The notes under the pieces were generated by a model, which saw nothing but the letters and a program-made list of their open reading frames with translations, had not been told where the DNA came from and made no database searches. A stretch of 64,000 bases of DNA from VRUE01 sp963704505 (lineage in GTDB: Bacteria; Actinomycetota; Thermoleophilia; Solirubrobacterales; 70-9): NCBI GenBank assembly GCA_963704505.1, contig OY969912.1, positions 2,604,001-2,668,000 on the forward strand, read 5' to 3'. Shown piece after piece: positions 18,749 through 27,835 of the stretch. The stretch's first letter is position 1, and every line of letters begins with the position of its first letter. The position numbers were made by a program, and so were the translations under genes.

Positions 18749-19654
18749 CTAGTCGTCACGCTCACCGCCGGCAGCCGTCAGCCGCTGCTCGAGCAGGGCG
18801 CCGTGGCCGGCGGCCACGGCACGGTGGGCGCGGCGCTCGTCAAGCGGGATGCCCCGCTCGTAGGCGAGGTCCAGGAGGCGCTGCTTCTCGACCCCCTGCT
18901 TGGCCATTTCGAGGAAGACCCAGGAGAGGACGCCGAGCAGGAGGAAGGTGCTCTCGACCATCATCAACGCCCCCGCCGTGCTCTGGTCGGCCTGCGCGGA
19001 GATGTGCCAGTAAGCCTCCCCCTTGGCGTAGATCGGATAGAGGATCCCGCCCGACCACATCAGCACGTTGCCGAGGATCGCGCCGGCGAAGCGGACGGCG
19101 AAGACGTAGGCGATCTTCCAGCCCGCGCCGAACCACTCCGGCATCGGCAGCGGCCCGAACAGCGGCATCCACATCAGGCAGCCGAAGAAGATGAAGGTCG
19201 TGTGCTCGAGGGCGTGCAGCGGCGCGGTGCCGTAGGCAGCGTCATAGATCGCCGGCACGTGCCAGAAGTAGAAGTTGAGCATCCAAAGCGGCAGCGCGAC
19301 CAGCGGATGGGCGAGGACCTCGAGCCGGCGGAAGAAGCGGATCGCGAGGATCGGCTGCAGCAGGGAGCGGGTCAGGCCGAGGACGATCAGCAGGGTCGCG
19401 ATGTCGCCGAGCAGCAGGTGCTCGCCCATGTGGGCGATGACGAGCTCGTCGGAGATGTGCCCGATCGGGCTGAAGAGCGCGACCGAGACCGTCAGCAGGG
19501 CGGAGCCGAAACAGAGCTGGCGCCAGAGCGGAACCGGGCGCCCGTCCCAGGAGAGGGTCCGCGCCCGCCCCCAGTAGAGAACCCCGGCGAGGGTGATCGG
19601 GACCACCTCGATCGGGACGAAGGCGCCGGCCACGTGGGCTTGCAGGAGGCTCAC
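18749..19654 (-). CDS. cytochrome c oxidase assembly factor CtaG-like membrane protein
   Basis: 301 aa with about seven membrane segments. It matches the Caa3/CtaG family: the histidine-bearing segments SDELVIAHMGEHLLLGDIA and NFYFWHVPAIYD, and the ALEHTTFIFFGCLMWMPLFG region, are typical. In Bacillus, CtaG supports maturation of caa3-type cytochrome oxidase, probably by copper handling; here this is inferred from family only. The tail is soluble and charged. It is divergent from the GH15 gene. Confidence 0.85.
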   Translation of the reverse strand: MSLLQAHVAGAFVPIEVVPITLAGVLYWGRARTLSWDGRPVPLWRQLCFGSALLTVSVALFSPIGHISDELVIAHMGEHLLLGDIATLLIVLGLTRSLLQPILAIRFFRRLEVLAHPLVALPLWMLNFYFWHVPAIYDAAYGTAPLHALEHTTFIFFGCLMWMPLFGPLPMPEWFGAGWKIAYVFAVRFAGAILGNVLMWSGGILYPIYAKGEAYWHISAQADQSTAGALMMVESTFLLLGVLSWVFLEMAKQGVEKQRLLDLAYERGIPLDERRAHRAVAAGHGALLEQRLTAAGGERDD

Positions 19655-19676
19655 GGTGGTAGCTTGCCACCCGACC

Positions 19677-21578
19677 GTGGCCGACGCCGAGACCGCCTTC
19701 CCACCGATCGGTAGCTACGGGTTCCTCTCCGACTGCCACACCAGCGCCCTGGTCTCCTACGACGGGTCGATCGAGTGGCTCTGCGTCCCCCGCTTCGACT
19801 CCCCGAGCGTCTTCGGGGCCCTGCTCGACCGCGATGCCGGCCATTTCAAGCTGAAGCCGCACGGCGTGATCGTGCCGATCGGCCGCCGCTACGAGCCGGG
19901 CACCTTGGTGATCGAGACCACCTGGGTCACCGACACCGGCTGGGCCGTCGTCCACGACATGCTCTCGATCGGTGAGTGGGTCCCCAACGGGACCGACGGC
20001 AGAGGCCGGCCGAAGACCGAACACGAGGCCGATCGCTCACTGCTGCGGGTGATGACCTGCATCGATGGCGAGGTCGAGATGGAGATGGAGTGCCTGCCCC
20101 GCTTCGACTACGGAAGCGTGGGCGCCGAATGGGCCGGGGTCGAGCTCGGCGAGGCGGTCGCGGTCGGCGAGGACGGCTCGCAGCTTGCCCTGACCAGCGA
20201 CATGGAGCTCTCGGTCGAGGGCGGCGCGGTCCGCGGCAGGATGCGCCTGCGCGAGAACGAGACCGGCTTCTGCGCGGTCAGCTTCGGCGGCGACCGCGAC
20301 CTCGGCGGCCCGCGCAGCGGCCCCGAGGCGCTCGAGCGCCTCGACTCGACCGAAGAGTTCTGGCGCCGCTGGCTGCGCTCGGGCCGCTTCCCCGACCACC
20401 CCTGGCGGGTCCACCTGCAGCGCTCGGCACTGGTCCTGAAGGGCCTGACGTACGCGCCGACCGGCGCGATCGTCGCCGCCCCGACCACCTCGCTCCCGGA
20501 GACGCCGGGGGGAGAACGCAACTGGGACTACCGCTACTGCTGGATCCGCGACTCGACCTTCACCCTCTGGGCGCTGCACACGCTCGGCTTCGACGACGAG
20601 GCGCGGGACTTCATGCGGTTCGTCCTCGACCTCTGCCGCAAGGACCCGAACCTGCAGATCATGTACGGCATCGGCGGTGAGAAGGACCTGACCGAGAGGA
20701 CCCTCGACCACCTCGACGGCTACGGCGGCGCGCGGCCGGTCCGGGTCGGCAACGGCGCCTTCGACCAGCACCAGCACGATGTCTGGGGAGCGTTGCTCGA
20801 CTCGATCTACCTCCACGAAAAAGCGCTCCGCGGCTCGGGATCGCCGGCCGACAGGGAGCTGATCCGCGAGCAGGTCGAGGCCGCGATCGCCGCCTGGCCG
20901 ACGCCGGACCAGGGCATCTGGGAGTCCCGCGGGGAGCCGAAGCACTACGTCTCCTCGAAGCTGATGATGTGGGTGGCCGCCGACCGCGGCTCGCGGCTCG
21001 CCCGCGGCGTAGGCCGCGACGAGATCGCGGACGAATGGGAAAAGGCCGCCGATGAGTTCAAAGCCGAGATCATCGAGCGGGGCTGTCGGGACGGGGTCTT
21101 TCGCCAGCACTACGACACCGACGCCCTTGATGCCTCGACCCTGCTGATCCCGCTGGTCCGGTTCCTGCCCCCCGACGACCCCCGGGTGAAGGCGACGGTG
21201 AACGCGATCGCCGAGGACCTGACCCAGCACGGCCTCGTCCTCCGCTACCGGGTCGAAGAGACCGACGACGGCCTCAGCGGCGCCGAGGGCACCTTCCTGA
21301 TCTGCTCGTTCTGGCTGGTCTCGGCGCTCTCCGAGATCGGCGAGTCAGACCGCGCCCGCGACCTCTGCGAACGGCTCCTGGAATCGGCCGGCTGGCTGGA
21401 CCTCTACGCCGAGGAGCTCGACGTCGCCAACGGCCGCCACCTCGGCAACTTCCCCCAGGCGTTCACCCACCTGGCGCTGATCAACGCCGTCTCCCACGTG
21501 ATCGCCGACGAGCAGCGAAGCGGGGACGGGCTCACCGCCGTCTTCAGCGAGATGGGCGGCATCACCGAGGGCGGCTGA
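19677..21578 (+). CDS. glycoside hydrolase family 15 protein (glucoamylase/trehalase-like)
   Basis: 633 aa cytoplasmic hydrolase. The N-terminal domain begins PPIGSYGFLSDCHTSALVSYDGSIEWLC, the standard opening of bacterial GH15 proteins, and the (alpha/alpha)6 catalytic part shows NWDYRYCWIRDSTFTLWAL and the GAEGTFLICSFWLVSAL motif carrying a conserved acid. Actinobacterial members of this layout include alpha,alpha-trehalases and glucoamylases; the substrate cannot be decided here. The GTG start at 19677 has a TAGCTT box 11 nt upstream. Confidence 0.92.
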   Translation: MADAETAFPPIGSYGFLSDCHTSALVSYDGSIEWLCVPRFDSPSVFGALLDRDAGHFKLKPHGVIVPIGRRYEPGTLVIETTWVTDTGWAVVHDMLSIGEWVPNGTDGRGRPKTEHEADRSLLRVMTCIDGEVEMEMECLPRFDYGSVGAEWAGVELGEAVAVGEDGSQLALTSDMELSVEGGAVRGRMRLRENETGFCAVSFGGDRDLGGPRSGPEALERLDSTEEFWRRWLRSGRFPDHPWRVHLQRSALVLKGLTYAPTGAIVAAPTTSLPETPGGERNWDYRYCWIRDSTFTLWALHTLGFDDEARDFMRFVLDLCRKDPNLQIMYGIGGEKDLTERTLDHLDGYGGARPVRVGNGAFDQHQHDVWGALLDSIYLHEKALRGSGSPADRELIREQVEAAIAAWPTPDQGIWESRGEPKHYVSSKLMMWVAADRGSRLARGVGRDEIADEWEKAADEFKAEIIERGCRDGVFRQHYDTDALDASTLLIPLVRFLPPDDPRVKATVNAIAEDLTQHGLVLRYRVEETDDGLSGAEGTFLICSFWLVSALSEIGESDRARDLCERLLESAGWLDLYAEELDVANGRHLGNFPQAFTHLALINAVSHVIADEQRSGDGLTAVFSEMGGITEGG

Positions 21579-21627
21579 GCCGAGGCGCGCAGACAAAACG
21601 TTTCGATTGCTTTATATTGCCCGCCGC

Positions 21628-21954
21628 ATGGAGAGCGTCGGGGAGACCACCCAGAACCTGCTCGTGGCGCTCGCCCATCCACTGCGGCGCCAAATCCTCA
21701 GAGAGATGGCCGAGGACTCGACCAGCAGCCCGCGCGAGATCACGGAACGCCTCGACGAGACGCTCAGCAACGTCAGCTACCACTTCAGGGTGCTCGCCCA
21801 GGCCGGCGTCCTGCGACTGATCCGGACCCGGCCGGTGCGCGGGTCGACCCAGCACTTCTACCGGGTGTCGATCGACGCCGGCTGGGCACGGGAGGTGCTC
21901 GACCTCGACGAGTCGCCCACGGCTGCGGGGGTCGAGGGGGAAGAGATCAGCTGA
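21628..21954 (+). CDS. ArsR-like winged-helix transcriptional regulator
   Basis: 108 aa from the ATG at 21628. The helix-turn-helix reads LLVALAHPLRRQILREMAE...SPREITERLDETLSNVSYHFRVLAQAGVLRLI, the ArsR/HTH_20 pattern that binds DNA as a dimer. There is no obvious metal-binding Cys pair. A TATATT box lies 9 nt before the ATG, which suggests a near-leaderless transcript. A TTG at 21607 is in frame but lies inside that promoter. It is followed by a small HTH-like gene and a PEP mutase family gene. Confidence 0.85.
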   Translation: MESVGETTQNLLVALAHPLRRQILREMAEDSTSSPREITERLDETLSNVSYHFRVLAQAGVLRLIRTRPVRGSTQHFYRVSIDAGWAREVLDLDESPTAAGVEGEEIS

Positions 21955-21979
21955 CGGGGCTCCTGAACGCGGGAAGGCA

Positions 21980-22249
21980 GTGAGGGAGCCGGAGGAAAAG
22001 CGCGACGCGGCGGACGACGACAGGGCGATCCAAGCCGTCGTCCTGCGCCAGGCGCTGACCCTGCACCCCGCCCAGCTCACGGTCGAGGAGCTGGTTCTCG
22101 AGCTCGCCGCCGACCCCGACGATTTCGCCACCCGCGACGCGATCGTCCGCGCGGTCCGCGACCTCGCCCGCTCGGGCCTTCTGCACCGCAACGGAGACTT
22201 CGTCGTTCCGACCCGGGCCGCCCTGCGCTTCGACGAGCTGCTTGAGTAG
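21980..22249 (+). CDS. small helix-turn-helix-like protein (hypothetical)
   Basis: 89 aa from GTG. It is charged at the N-terminus, then predicted helical with a winged-helix-like pattern: LTVEELVLELAADPDDFATRDAIVRAVRDLARSGLLHRNGDFVVPT. That resembles a partial DNA-binding wing as found beside ArsR-type genes, and the preceding gene is such a regulator. The specific role is unknown. The next gene starts 4 nt after its stop, so co-transcription is likely. Confidence 0.7.
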   Translation: MREPEEKRDAADDDRAIQAVVLRQALTLHPAQLTVEELVLELAADPDDFATRDAIVRAVRDLARSGLLHRNGDFVVPTRAALRFDELLE

Positions 22250-22253
22250 GACC

Positions 22254-23048
22254 ATGCCCTCGCAGGCCGAGAAGGCGGAGAGGTTTCGGGCGCTGCACGC
22301 CGGCCCCGCCTTCGTGATCCCCAACCCCTGGGACGCGGGATCCGCGCGGCTCCTCGAGGGGCTCGGGTTCGAGGCGCTGGCGACCACCAGCGGCGGCTTC
22401 GCGATGACCCTCGGGCGCGCCGACGGCGACGTCACGCTCGATGAGCTCGCCGTCCACGTCAGGGCCCTTGACGACGCCGTCGGGCTGCCCGTCTCGGTCG
22501 ACCTCGAGAACGGCTTTGGTCGCGACCCGGAGGACGCCGCGGCCGCGATTCGCCGGGCCGCCGAGGCGGGAGCAGTCGGCGGCTCGATCGAGGACTTCGG
22601 CCACGGCGAGGGCATCTACCCCGTCGACCTCGCGATCGAGCGCGTCACCGCGGCCGCGGAGGCCGCCGCCGGCCTCGACTTTCCCTTCACCTTCACCGGG
22701 CGCGCCGAGAACCTGATCCGCGGCAACCCCGACCTCGATCACACGATCGCCCGCCTGCAGGCATACGAGAAGGCGGGCGCCGACGTGCTCTACGCCCCGG
22801 GACTGCGCGACGCCGAGCAGATCCGCGCAGTCTGCGCCGCGGTCGGCAAGCCGGTCAACGTCCTCGCCCATGCCGGGCTGAGCGTCGAGGAGATCGTCGA
22901 TGCGGGCGCCACGCGAATCAGCGTCGGCAGCAGCCTTGCCTGGGTCGTGGCCGAGGCGCTGGTCGACGCGGCGACGCGGATCCGCGATTCCGGCGACCTC
23001 TCCGTCCTCGGGACGAGCGGGCGCGCCTCGAAGCTCCTCGAAGGCTGA
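22254..23048 (+). CDS. isocitrate lyase / PEP mutase family protein
   Basis: 264 aa TIM-barrel protein. Recognisable family segments are FVIPNPWDAGSARLLEGLGFEALATTS, SVDLENGFG, GGSIEDFGHG and TFTGRAENLIRG. Family members cleave or rearrange C-C or C-P bonds of 2-oxo or oxaloacetate-like acids. The canonical isocitrate lyase KKCGH motif is absent, so it is closer to the oxaloacetate/2-methylisocitrate lyase-like subgroup; the substrate is unknown. I prefer the ATG at 22254 over the TTG at 22242 inside the preceding gene. A strong hairpin follows the stop. Confidence 0.85.
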   Translation: MPSQAEKAERFRALHAGPAFVIPNPWDAGSARLLEGLGFEALATTSGGFAMTLGRADGDVTLDELAVHVRALDDAVGLPVSVDLENGFGRDPEDAAAAIRRAAEAGAVGGSIEDFGHGEGIYPVDLAIERVTAAAEAAAGLDFPFTFTGRAENLIRGNPDLDHTIARLQAYEKAGADVLYAPGLRDAEQIRAVCAAVGKPVNVLAHAGLSVEEIVDAGATRISVGSSLAWVVAEALVDAATRIRDSGDLSVLGTSGRASKLLEG

Positions 23049-23063
23049 GCCCTGGAACGAGAC

Positions 23064-23085
23064 GGGGCCGCCCGAAGGCGGCCCC
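23064..23085 (+). terminator. GC-rich terminator-like hairpin
   Basis: GGGGCCGCC-CGAA-GGCGGCCCC, a perfect 9-bp stem with a CGAA tetraloop, starts 15 nt after the PEP mutase family stop. It lacks a U-run. The rest of 23086-23287 holds no gene that I can support. Confidence 0.6.
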
Positions 23086-23287
23086 GCTCAGGTGCATGGA
23101 AACGGACTCGAGTGACACAACCGGCTGGGACTAATTCCGGTCTCCCTTCGTCCGCCGGTGCCCGGGTTGGATTCCGCCGGGCGAAACGCACAGCGCCTAG
23201 CGGCCCTGCACCTCCAGAGTCCCGTTAAGCATGTGAATCAATTTAGGACCACCTCCTTTCTCTGGTCCCGGAATTGAAGCAAATCGC

Positions 23288-25525
23288 TCAGATTCGATTT
23301 CTGCGCGGGAGGAAGGTCAAGGCGAAGACGGCGGGGCTGGGGTCGAGGTTTCCGGCGCTGTCGATCGCGGCGACGCGAAGGCTGTGGCGACCCGGTGAGA
23401 CCGTGTAGGCGCGCGGCGACCTGCAGCGCCGGAAGGCGCCGGTGTCGAGCTGGCAACGGAAGCTCGAGCCCGCCTCGCTGGATCGGAAGCGGATGACGAG
23501 CCGATGCCGGCGCCCGGGAGCCCTGATCAGCTTCGGCGGGTGCCTGCTGATCCGGGTCTGCGGCGGCAGGAGGTCGCGGGGCGCCGGGGGCGGCGGCACC
23601 GGTGGGAGAGGCGACGAGGGATCGGGCGGCGACACCACGTCTTCGGGCAGCGGCGCTTCCACGCGGAAGTCGTTGGGGTCGTTCTCGGAGACGGTTTCGC
23701 AGCCGACCGGGGTGGCATCGCCGAATTCCGGATGGTCGACGCGGGCCAGGTCGCCGGTGTCGCCGCCGCAGTCGATGGTCGGGTCGGCGTCGCCCGAATT
23801 GGCGAGGATCGTGTCGGCGCCGCCAAGGGCCTGGAAGACGTCGGCTCCCGCGTGGCCGAGCAGCTGGTTCGCTTCGTCGGCGCCGTAGAGGACGTCGTCG
23901 GAATTGGATCCCTCGAGGTCCTCGATCCGAGCGATGCCGACCAGCGAGCCGCCGGCGCAGGACGGGGTCGCGCCGCTGCCCGGACGGCCGGCCTGATCGC
24001 TCGAGAGGTTCGCCTCGATCCCTTCGCCGAAGCGAGCCCAGGAGCCGTTGTCGCGGCCGGAGCCGCCGTCGAGCTGGCTGCCGTCGCAGGTCGAGTTGGA
24101 GAGGAAGAGGTCGTTGCCGTCGCCGCCCGCGATGGTGTCGGCGCCACCGTTGTGGAGGAGAGCGTCGTCGGACCCGAGGGCGCTGAGCTGGTCGATCGCC
24201 GCGCCCGGCCCGTCGACGAGGACGTCCTCGCTTTCGCCGCCGGTGAGGTTGTCCGCGCCGGCGCCGCCGGCGATGACGACCGCGGCACTGAGCGGGAAGC
24301 CACTGGCCGTCAGCCTGTCGTCCCCGTCGAGACCCGCCATCACCAGCGAGTCGAGTGGGGCGGCCAGGGGACAGACGACCTGGCCCCCGGCGGGCGGGTC
24401 GCACCCCGACGCCGTCGCAGCGCTGGTGTCGAAAGCGCCCACCGAGCCGGCTTCGAGGCTGAAGGTGACCGAGGACGGCGGCCCGGCCGAGTAGGTCGCC
24501 GCGACCCGGTCTGCCGAGCCGCTGCCGAGCATGTAGAGCTGCGCGTAGGGCGTCGCCCCGGGGGCCATCATGCCGACCGCGATCTTCGACGGGTCGCGCT
24601 GGACGGCGGCGCCGCTCGCCGTCTCGCAGTCCGACGTCGCGCCGCCCTGACAGCGATCGCCCCCGGCGCCACCGTGAATCGTGTCGCCGCCGCCTTCGCC
24701 GAGGATCACGTCCCCCCCGCCGCCGCCGTAGAACGTCTGCGCGGCGCCGGTGCCGGAGACGAAGTCGGCGAACGGCGTGCCGATCACCGTCTCGAAGTCC
24801 GAGCCGTCGACGGTGTCGACGCCGCCGCCGAAAGGTGCCACGCCGTTGTCGCCGACGTCGCCGCCCAGGCTGAGGTAGACACCGCGTTCGCCGCCGACGC
24901 CCGGGAGGCCCGGATAGGCGCTGAAGTCCGGGTAGGCGGCGTTGTCCGGGAAGCCGGGCGTTATCCCGGTCGAGTAGCTGAGCGTGTCGTCATCGGCGGC
25001 TCCTCCGGAGTCGCCGATCGTGTCGACGGTGCCGTCGCCGCGCACGTAGTCGGAGCCGGCTTCGCCGTCGATCGAGTCGGCGCCGAAGCCGCCGGCCAGG
25101 CGGTCGTCACCGGGGCCGCCCTGGAGGATGTCGTCGCCGATCCCGCCGAAGAGCTGGTCGTCCCCTTCACCGCCGCGCAGGATGTCGTTTTCGCGCTCGC
25201 CGAAGACGATGTCGTCGCCGGGGCCGCCTTCGAAGGTCTGGCTGCCCACTCCGAGCCGGCAGCCGGAGGGGCAGGAGGTGCTGGTCGCGGCGACGGGCGC
25301 CGGCACGATCGTGTCGTCGCCGCCGCCGGCTTTGACCGCCGCGACCCCCGCCGGAACGACGATCCGGTCGTCGCAGGCGGTTCCGTAGATCGTGCGGCCG
25401 ACGTCCTCGGGCCCTTCGGCGCAGCTCGGCGAGGGGACCACGGTGGCAGCCCGCGCCGGCGCACCGCCCACCGTCAGCAGGAGAACGAGGACGAGGCCGA
25501 TCGTGGCTGCCGAAGCGCGTCCCAT
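23288..25525 (-). CDS. secreted RTX-like calcium-binding repeat protein
   Basis: 745 aa. A signal peptide (GLVLVLLLTVGGAPARAA) is followed by many nonapeptide-like repeats of the type GGxGDDxL/I (for example GGPGDDIVFGERENDILRGG) in two blocks, which form Ca2+-binding parallel beta-rolls. A Pro-rich linker leads to a C-terminal Ig-like module with the Cys pair CQLDTGAFRRC and ending LRVAAIDSAGNLDPSP. No type I secretion genes are nearby; in this phylum Sec export is more likely. It may act in adhesion or the cell envelope; no enzymatic domain is seen. Confidence 0.85.
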   Translation of the reverse strand: MGRASAATIGLVLVLLLTVGGAPARAATVVPSPSCAEGPEDVGRTIYGTACDDRIVVPAGVAAVKAGGGDDTIVPAPVAATSTSCPSGCRLGVGSQTFEGGPGDDIVFGERENDILRGGEGDDQLFGGIGDDILQGGPGDDRLAGGFGADSIDGEAGSDYVRGDGTVDTIGDSGGAADDDTLSYSTGITPGFPDNAAYPDFSAYPGLPGVGGERGVYLSLGGDVGDNGVAPFGGGVDTVDGSDFETVIGTPFADFVSGTGAAQTFYGGGGGDVILGEGGGDTIHGGAGGDRCQGGATSDCETASGAAVQRDPSKIAVGMMAPGATPYAQLYMLGSGSADRVAATYSAGPPSSVTFSLEAGSVGAFDTSAATASGCDPPAGGQVVCPLAAPLDSLVMAGLDGDDRLTASGFPLSAAVVIAGGAGADNLTGGESEDVLVDGPGAAIDQLSALGSDDALLHNGGADTIAGGDGNDLFLSNSTCDGSQLDGGSGRDNGSWARFGEGIEANLSSDQAGRPGSGATPSCAGGSLVGIARIEDLEGSNSDDVLYGADEANQLLGHAGADVFQALGGADTILANSGDADPTIDCGGDTGDLARVDHPEFGDATPVGCETVSENDPNDFRVEAPLPEDVVSPPDPSSPLPPVPPPPAPRDLLPPQTRISRHPPKLIRAPGRRHRLVIRFRSSEAGSSFRCQLDTGAFRRCRSPRAYTVSPGRHSLRVAAIDSAGNLDPSPAVFALTFLPRRNRI

Positions 25526-25568
25526 CCCCTGCAACTACCCGATCACAGACTTCCGACCCGGGCGAGGG

Positions 25569-26279
25569 TTACCTGCCGCCGTCCCCGGCGGAGCCGTAGA
25601 GGCGCGCGATCCCGCGCAGGTCGTCGAGCCCGGTGCGGACGATCGCCACGCGTGAGTCCGGGTCCTCCACCCAGTCGACCGGGACCTCGCGGATGCGCAG
25701 GCCGCGCCGTTCGGCGAGGACGAGCAGCTCGGTGTCGAAGAACCAGCCCTCGTCGGCCACCGCGGGCAGGAGGGCGCGGATCGCCTCGGCCCGACCGGCC
25801 TTGAAGCCGCACTGGGCGTCGCTGACGCCGATCCGCAGGGCCCGGCGCACGAGCTCGTTGTACCCCCTCGAGATCAGCTCGCGCTTCTGGCCGCGGACCA
25901 CGTGGGCGCCGGTGGCGAGCCGGGAGCCGATCGCCAGGTCGGCCTGATCGGCGATCAGCGGGTCGACCAGCGGCAGCAGCGCGTCGAGGCCGGTCGAGAG
26001 GTCCACGTCCATGTAGGAAAGGACGTCGGCGTCGCTCGCCGACCAGACGTGGCGCAGGGCCCGGCCGCGCCCTTTGCGCTCGAGGCGCAGGTAGGCGACC
26101 TCGGGGTGCTCGGCGGCCAGCCCGCGCCCGATCGAGGGCGTCTTGTCATCGCTGGCGTTGTCGGCTATCGCGATCCGGAAGCGGTGCGGGAACGAGGAGA
26201 CGAGGAAATCCCGCAGGCGCGCAACGCTGCCCCGCAGCGCCCGCTCCTCGTTGAAGACGGGGATCGTGATCTCGACCAG
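25569..26279 (-). CDS. family 2 glycosyltransferase, DPM1/ALG5-like (start unresolved)
   Basis: About 236 aa. The GT-A fold is clear: VEITIPVFNEERAL at the N-terminus, the nucleotide-sugar segment IADNASDDKTPSIG, the metal motif SYMDVDLST, and the SDAQCGFKAGR signature of the dolichyl/polyprenyl-phosphate sugar transferase subgroup. It probably transfers a sugar from a nucleotide donor to a polyprenyl phosphate. No ATG, GTG or TTG lies in frame before the ATG at 26010-26012, which would remove the donor site. An ATG at 26297-26299 has GAGGGG 7 nt upstream but is one base out of frame. So this is a frameshift, a sequence error or a non-standard start. Confidence 0.8.
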   Translation of the reverse strand: MVEITIPVFNEERALRGSVARLRDFLVSSFPHRFRIAIADNASDDKTPSIGRGLAAEHPEVAYLRLERKGRGRALRHVWSASDADVLSYMDVDLSTGLDALLPLVDPLIADQADLAIGSRLATGAHVVRGQKRELISRGYNELVRRALRIGVSDAQCGFKAGRAEAIRALLPAVADEGWFFDTELLVLAERRGLRIREVPVDWVEDPDSRVAIVRTGLDDLRGIARLYGSAGDGGR

Positions 26280-26331
26280 GGGCTCGACCGGCGAAACATA
26301 GCCCAGCCCCTCGGGGCGGCGGCCGGCGTCC

Positions 26332-26676
26332 CTACTTCGCCGGCAGCCCGAACTCCTCGCGCCGGGCGGCCGGGACCAGGTCCTGATCGGCCGGGTGGCG
26401 CTCGATGTACTCGCGCACGAAGGGACAGACCGGGATCACCTCGACCCCGTCACGGCGGGCGCGATCGAGGGCCTCGCGGACCAACGCCCCGCCGAGCCCG
26501 CGCCCCTCGAACTCGGGCTCGATCTCGGTGTGGGTGAAGGTGATCTGACCGTCGCCGCGGCGGTAGGCGGTGTAGCCGGCCCGGCGGCCGTCGACGCGGA
26601 TCTCGAGGCGGCCGGCGTCGGGGTCGTCGCGGAACTCCGGCGGCTCTGGCGCCCGCAGCCGGTCGAGCAGGCCCAT
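26332..26676 (-). CDS. GNAT-type N-acetyltransferase, Gcn5-related small family
   Basis: 114 aa. It shows the compact GNAT core of the YjdJ-type family: AGYTAYRRGDGQITFTHTEI, the acetyl-CoA loop EFEGRGLGGALVREAL and the family ending VIPVCPFVREYIERHP. The substrate is unknown. The ATG at 26674-26676 lies 2 nt past the stop of the acyl-CoA dehydrogenase gene, so the two are co-transcribed. The longer open frame further upstream reads the dehydrogenase gene in another frame and is not real. Confidence 0.9.
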   Translation of the reverse strand: MGLLDRLRAPEPPEFRDDPDAGRLEIRVDGRRAGYTAYRRGDGQITFTHTEIEPEFEGRGLGGALVREALDRARRDGVEVIPVCPFVREYIERHPADQDLVPAARREEFGLPAK

Positions 26677-26678
26677 CG

Positions 26679-27821
26679 CTACCTCTGCATCGCCCGCGAG
26701 ATCACGACTCGCTGGATCTCGTTGGTGCCCTCGTAGATCTGGGTGATCTTGGCGTCGCGCATCATCCGCTCGACCGGGTACTCGGTGACGTAACCGTAGC
26801 CGCCGAGAACCTGAACCGCCTCGACCGTGACGCGCATCGCGTTGTCGGAGGCGAACAGCTTCGCCATCGAGGAGTACTTGGCCAGCTCGGGGTCGTCGCG
26901 ATCGGCCATCGCGCAGGCCTTGTAGAGGAGCTCGCGCGAGGCGGCCGTTCCGGTCTCCATGTCGGCGAGCTTGAACTGCAGTCCCTGGAACTCGATGATC
27001 GGCTTGCCGAAGGCGACCCGCTCTTTGGCGTAGTCGCGGGCGTAGTCGATCGCGCCCTGGGCGATCCCCACCGCCTGCGCGGCGGCGCCCAGCCTGGTCC
27101 GTTCGAGGTTGGCGAGGGCGACGCCGAGGCCCTTGCCGACCTCGCCGATCACGTTCTCCTCGGGGACGCGGACGTCGTCGAGGATCGGCGACCCGGTCGG
27201 CGAGCCATGGATGCCGAGCTTGTGCTCGAGCTTGCCGATCGAGAAGCCCGGGCGATCGGCCTCGACGATGAAGGCGGTGGTGCGTCGGTTCTCGCGGTCG
27301 GTGGAGGCGAAGACGACGTAGAAGTCGGCGATCCCGGCGTTGCTGATCCAGCTCTTGGTCCCGTTGAGGACCCATTCGTCGCCGTCGAGAACCGCGGTGG
27401 TGCGCATCGCCGCGGGGTCCGACCCGGCCTCGGGCTCGGACAGGGCGAACCCGGGAGACCACTCGCCGCTCGCGCATTTGGGTAGGAAGCGCTGCTTCTG
27501 CTCGTCGTTGCCGAAGAGCTGGATCGGCAGGGTGCCGAGCTCCTGGACCATCAGGATCAACGCCGAGGAGGCGCAGGCACGGGCGATCTCCTCGACGGCG
27601 ATCTGCAGCATCAGCGTGCCGGTCCCGGTGCCCCCGTACTCCTCCGGGAAGGGGAGGCCGAGGATGTCGTGCTCGGCGAAGAGCTCGCGAATGTCCCGCG
27701 GGTACTCCGCCGTCGCGTCGATCTCCGCCGCCCGCGGCGCGACGCGCTCGCGCACGATCTGGCGGATCGTGTCGCGGAAGTCGAGCAGGTCCTGGGGAAT
27801 CGAGTAGAGGTCGCTTGCCAT
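26679..27821 (-). CDS. acyl-CoA dehydrogenase
   Basis: 380 aa FAD enzyme introducing a trans-2 double bond into acyl-CoA. The N-terminal helical domain, the middle beta domain (CFALSEPEAGSDPAAM-type, here GFALSEPEAGSDPAAM) and the C-terminal helical domain are present. The catalytic base region reads MRDAKITQIYEGTNEIQR, with Glu in the YEGTNEI motif as in short/medium-chain enzymes. The role is fatty acid or branched-chain acyl-CoA oxidation; chain length cannot be told. The GNAT gene follows immediately. Confidence 0.95.
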   Translation of the reverse strand: MASDLYSIPQDLLDFRDTIRQIVRERVAPRAAEIDATAEYPRDIRELFAEHDILGLPFPEEYGGTGTGTLMLQIAVEEIARACASSALILMVQELGTLPIQLFGNDEQKQRFLPKCASGEWSPGFALSEPEAGSDPAAMRTTAVLDGDEWVLNGTKSWISNAGIADFYVVFASTDRENRRTTAFIVEADRPGFSIGKLEHKLGIHGSPTGSPILDDVRVPEENVIGEVGKGLGVALANLERTRLGAAAQAVGIAQGAIDYARDYAKERVAFGKPIIEFQGLQFKLADMETGTAASRELLYKACAMADRDDPELAKYSSMAKLFASDNAMRVTVEAVQVLGGYGYVTEYPVERMMRDAKITQIYEGTNEIQRVVISRAMQR

Positions 27822-27835
27822 CAGGGCGGCGAAAG

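Noticed and set aside
21607..21609. TTG as start of the ArsR-like regulator
   Set aside because: It lies just before the TATATT promoter box; the ATG at 21628 is preferred.
23288..25525. Type I secretion system for the RTX-like protein
   Set aside because: No ABC exporter or adaptor gene nearby and the protein carries a Sec-type signal peptide.
23504..25804. Long plus-strand frame opposite the RTX-like gene
   Set aside because: It is the antisense of repeated GGxGDD codons; the minus-strand gene has a signal peptide and a known module.
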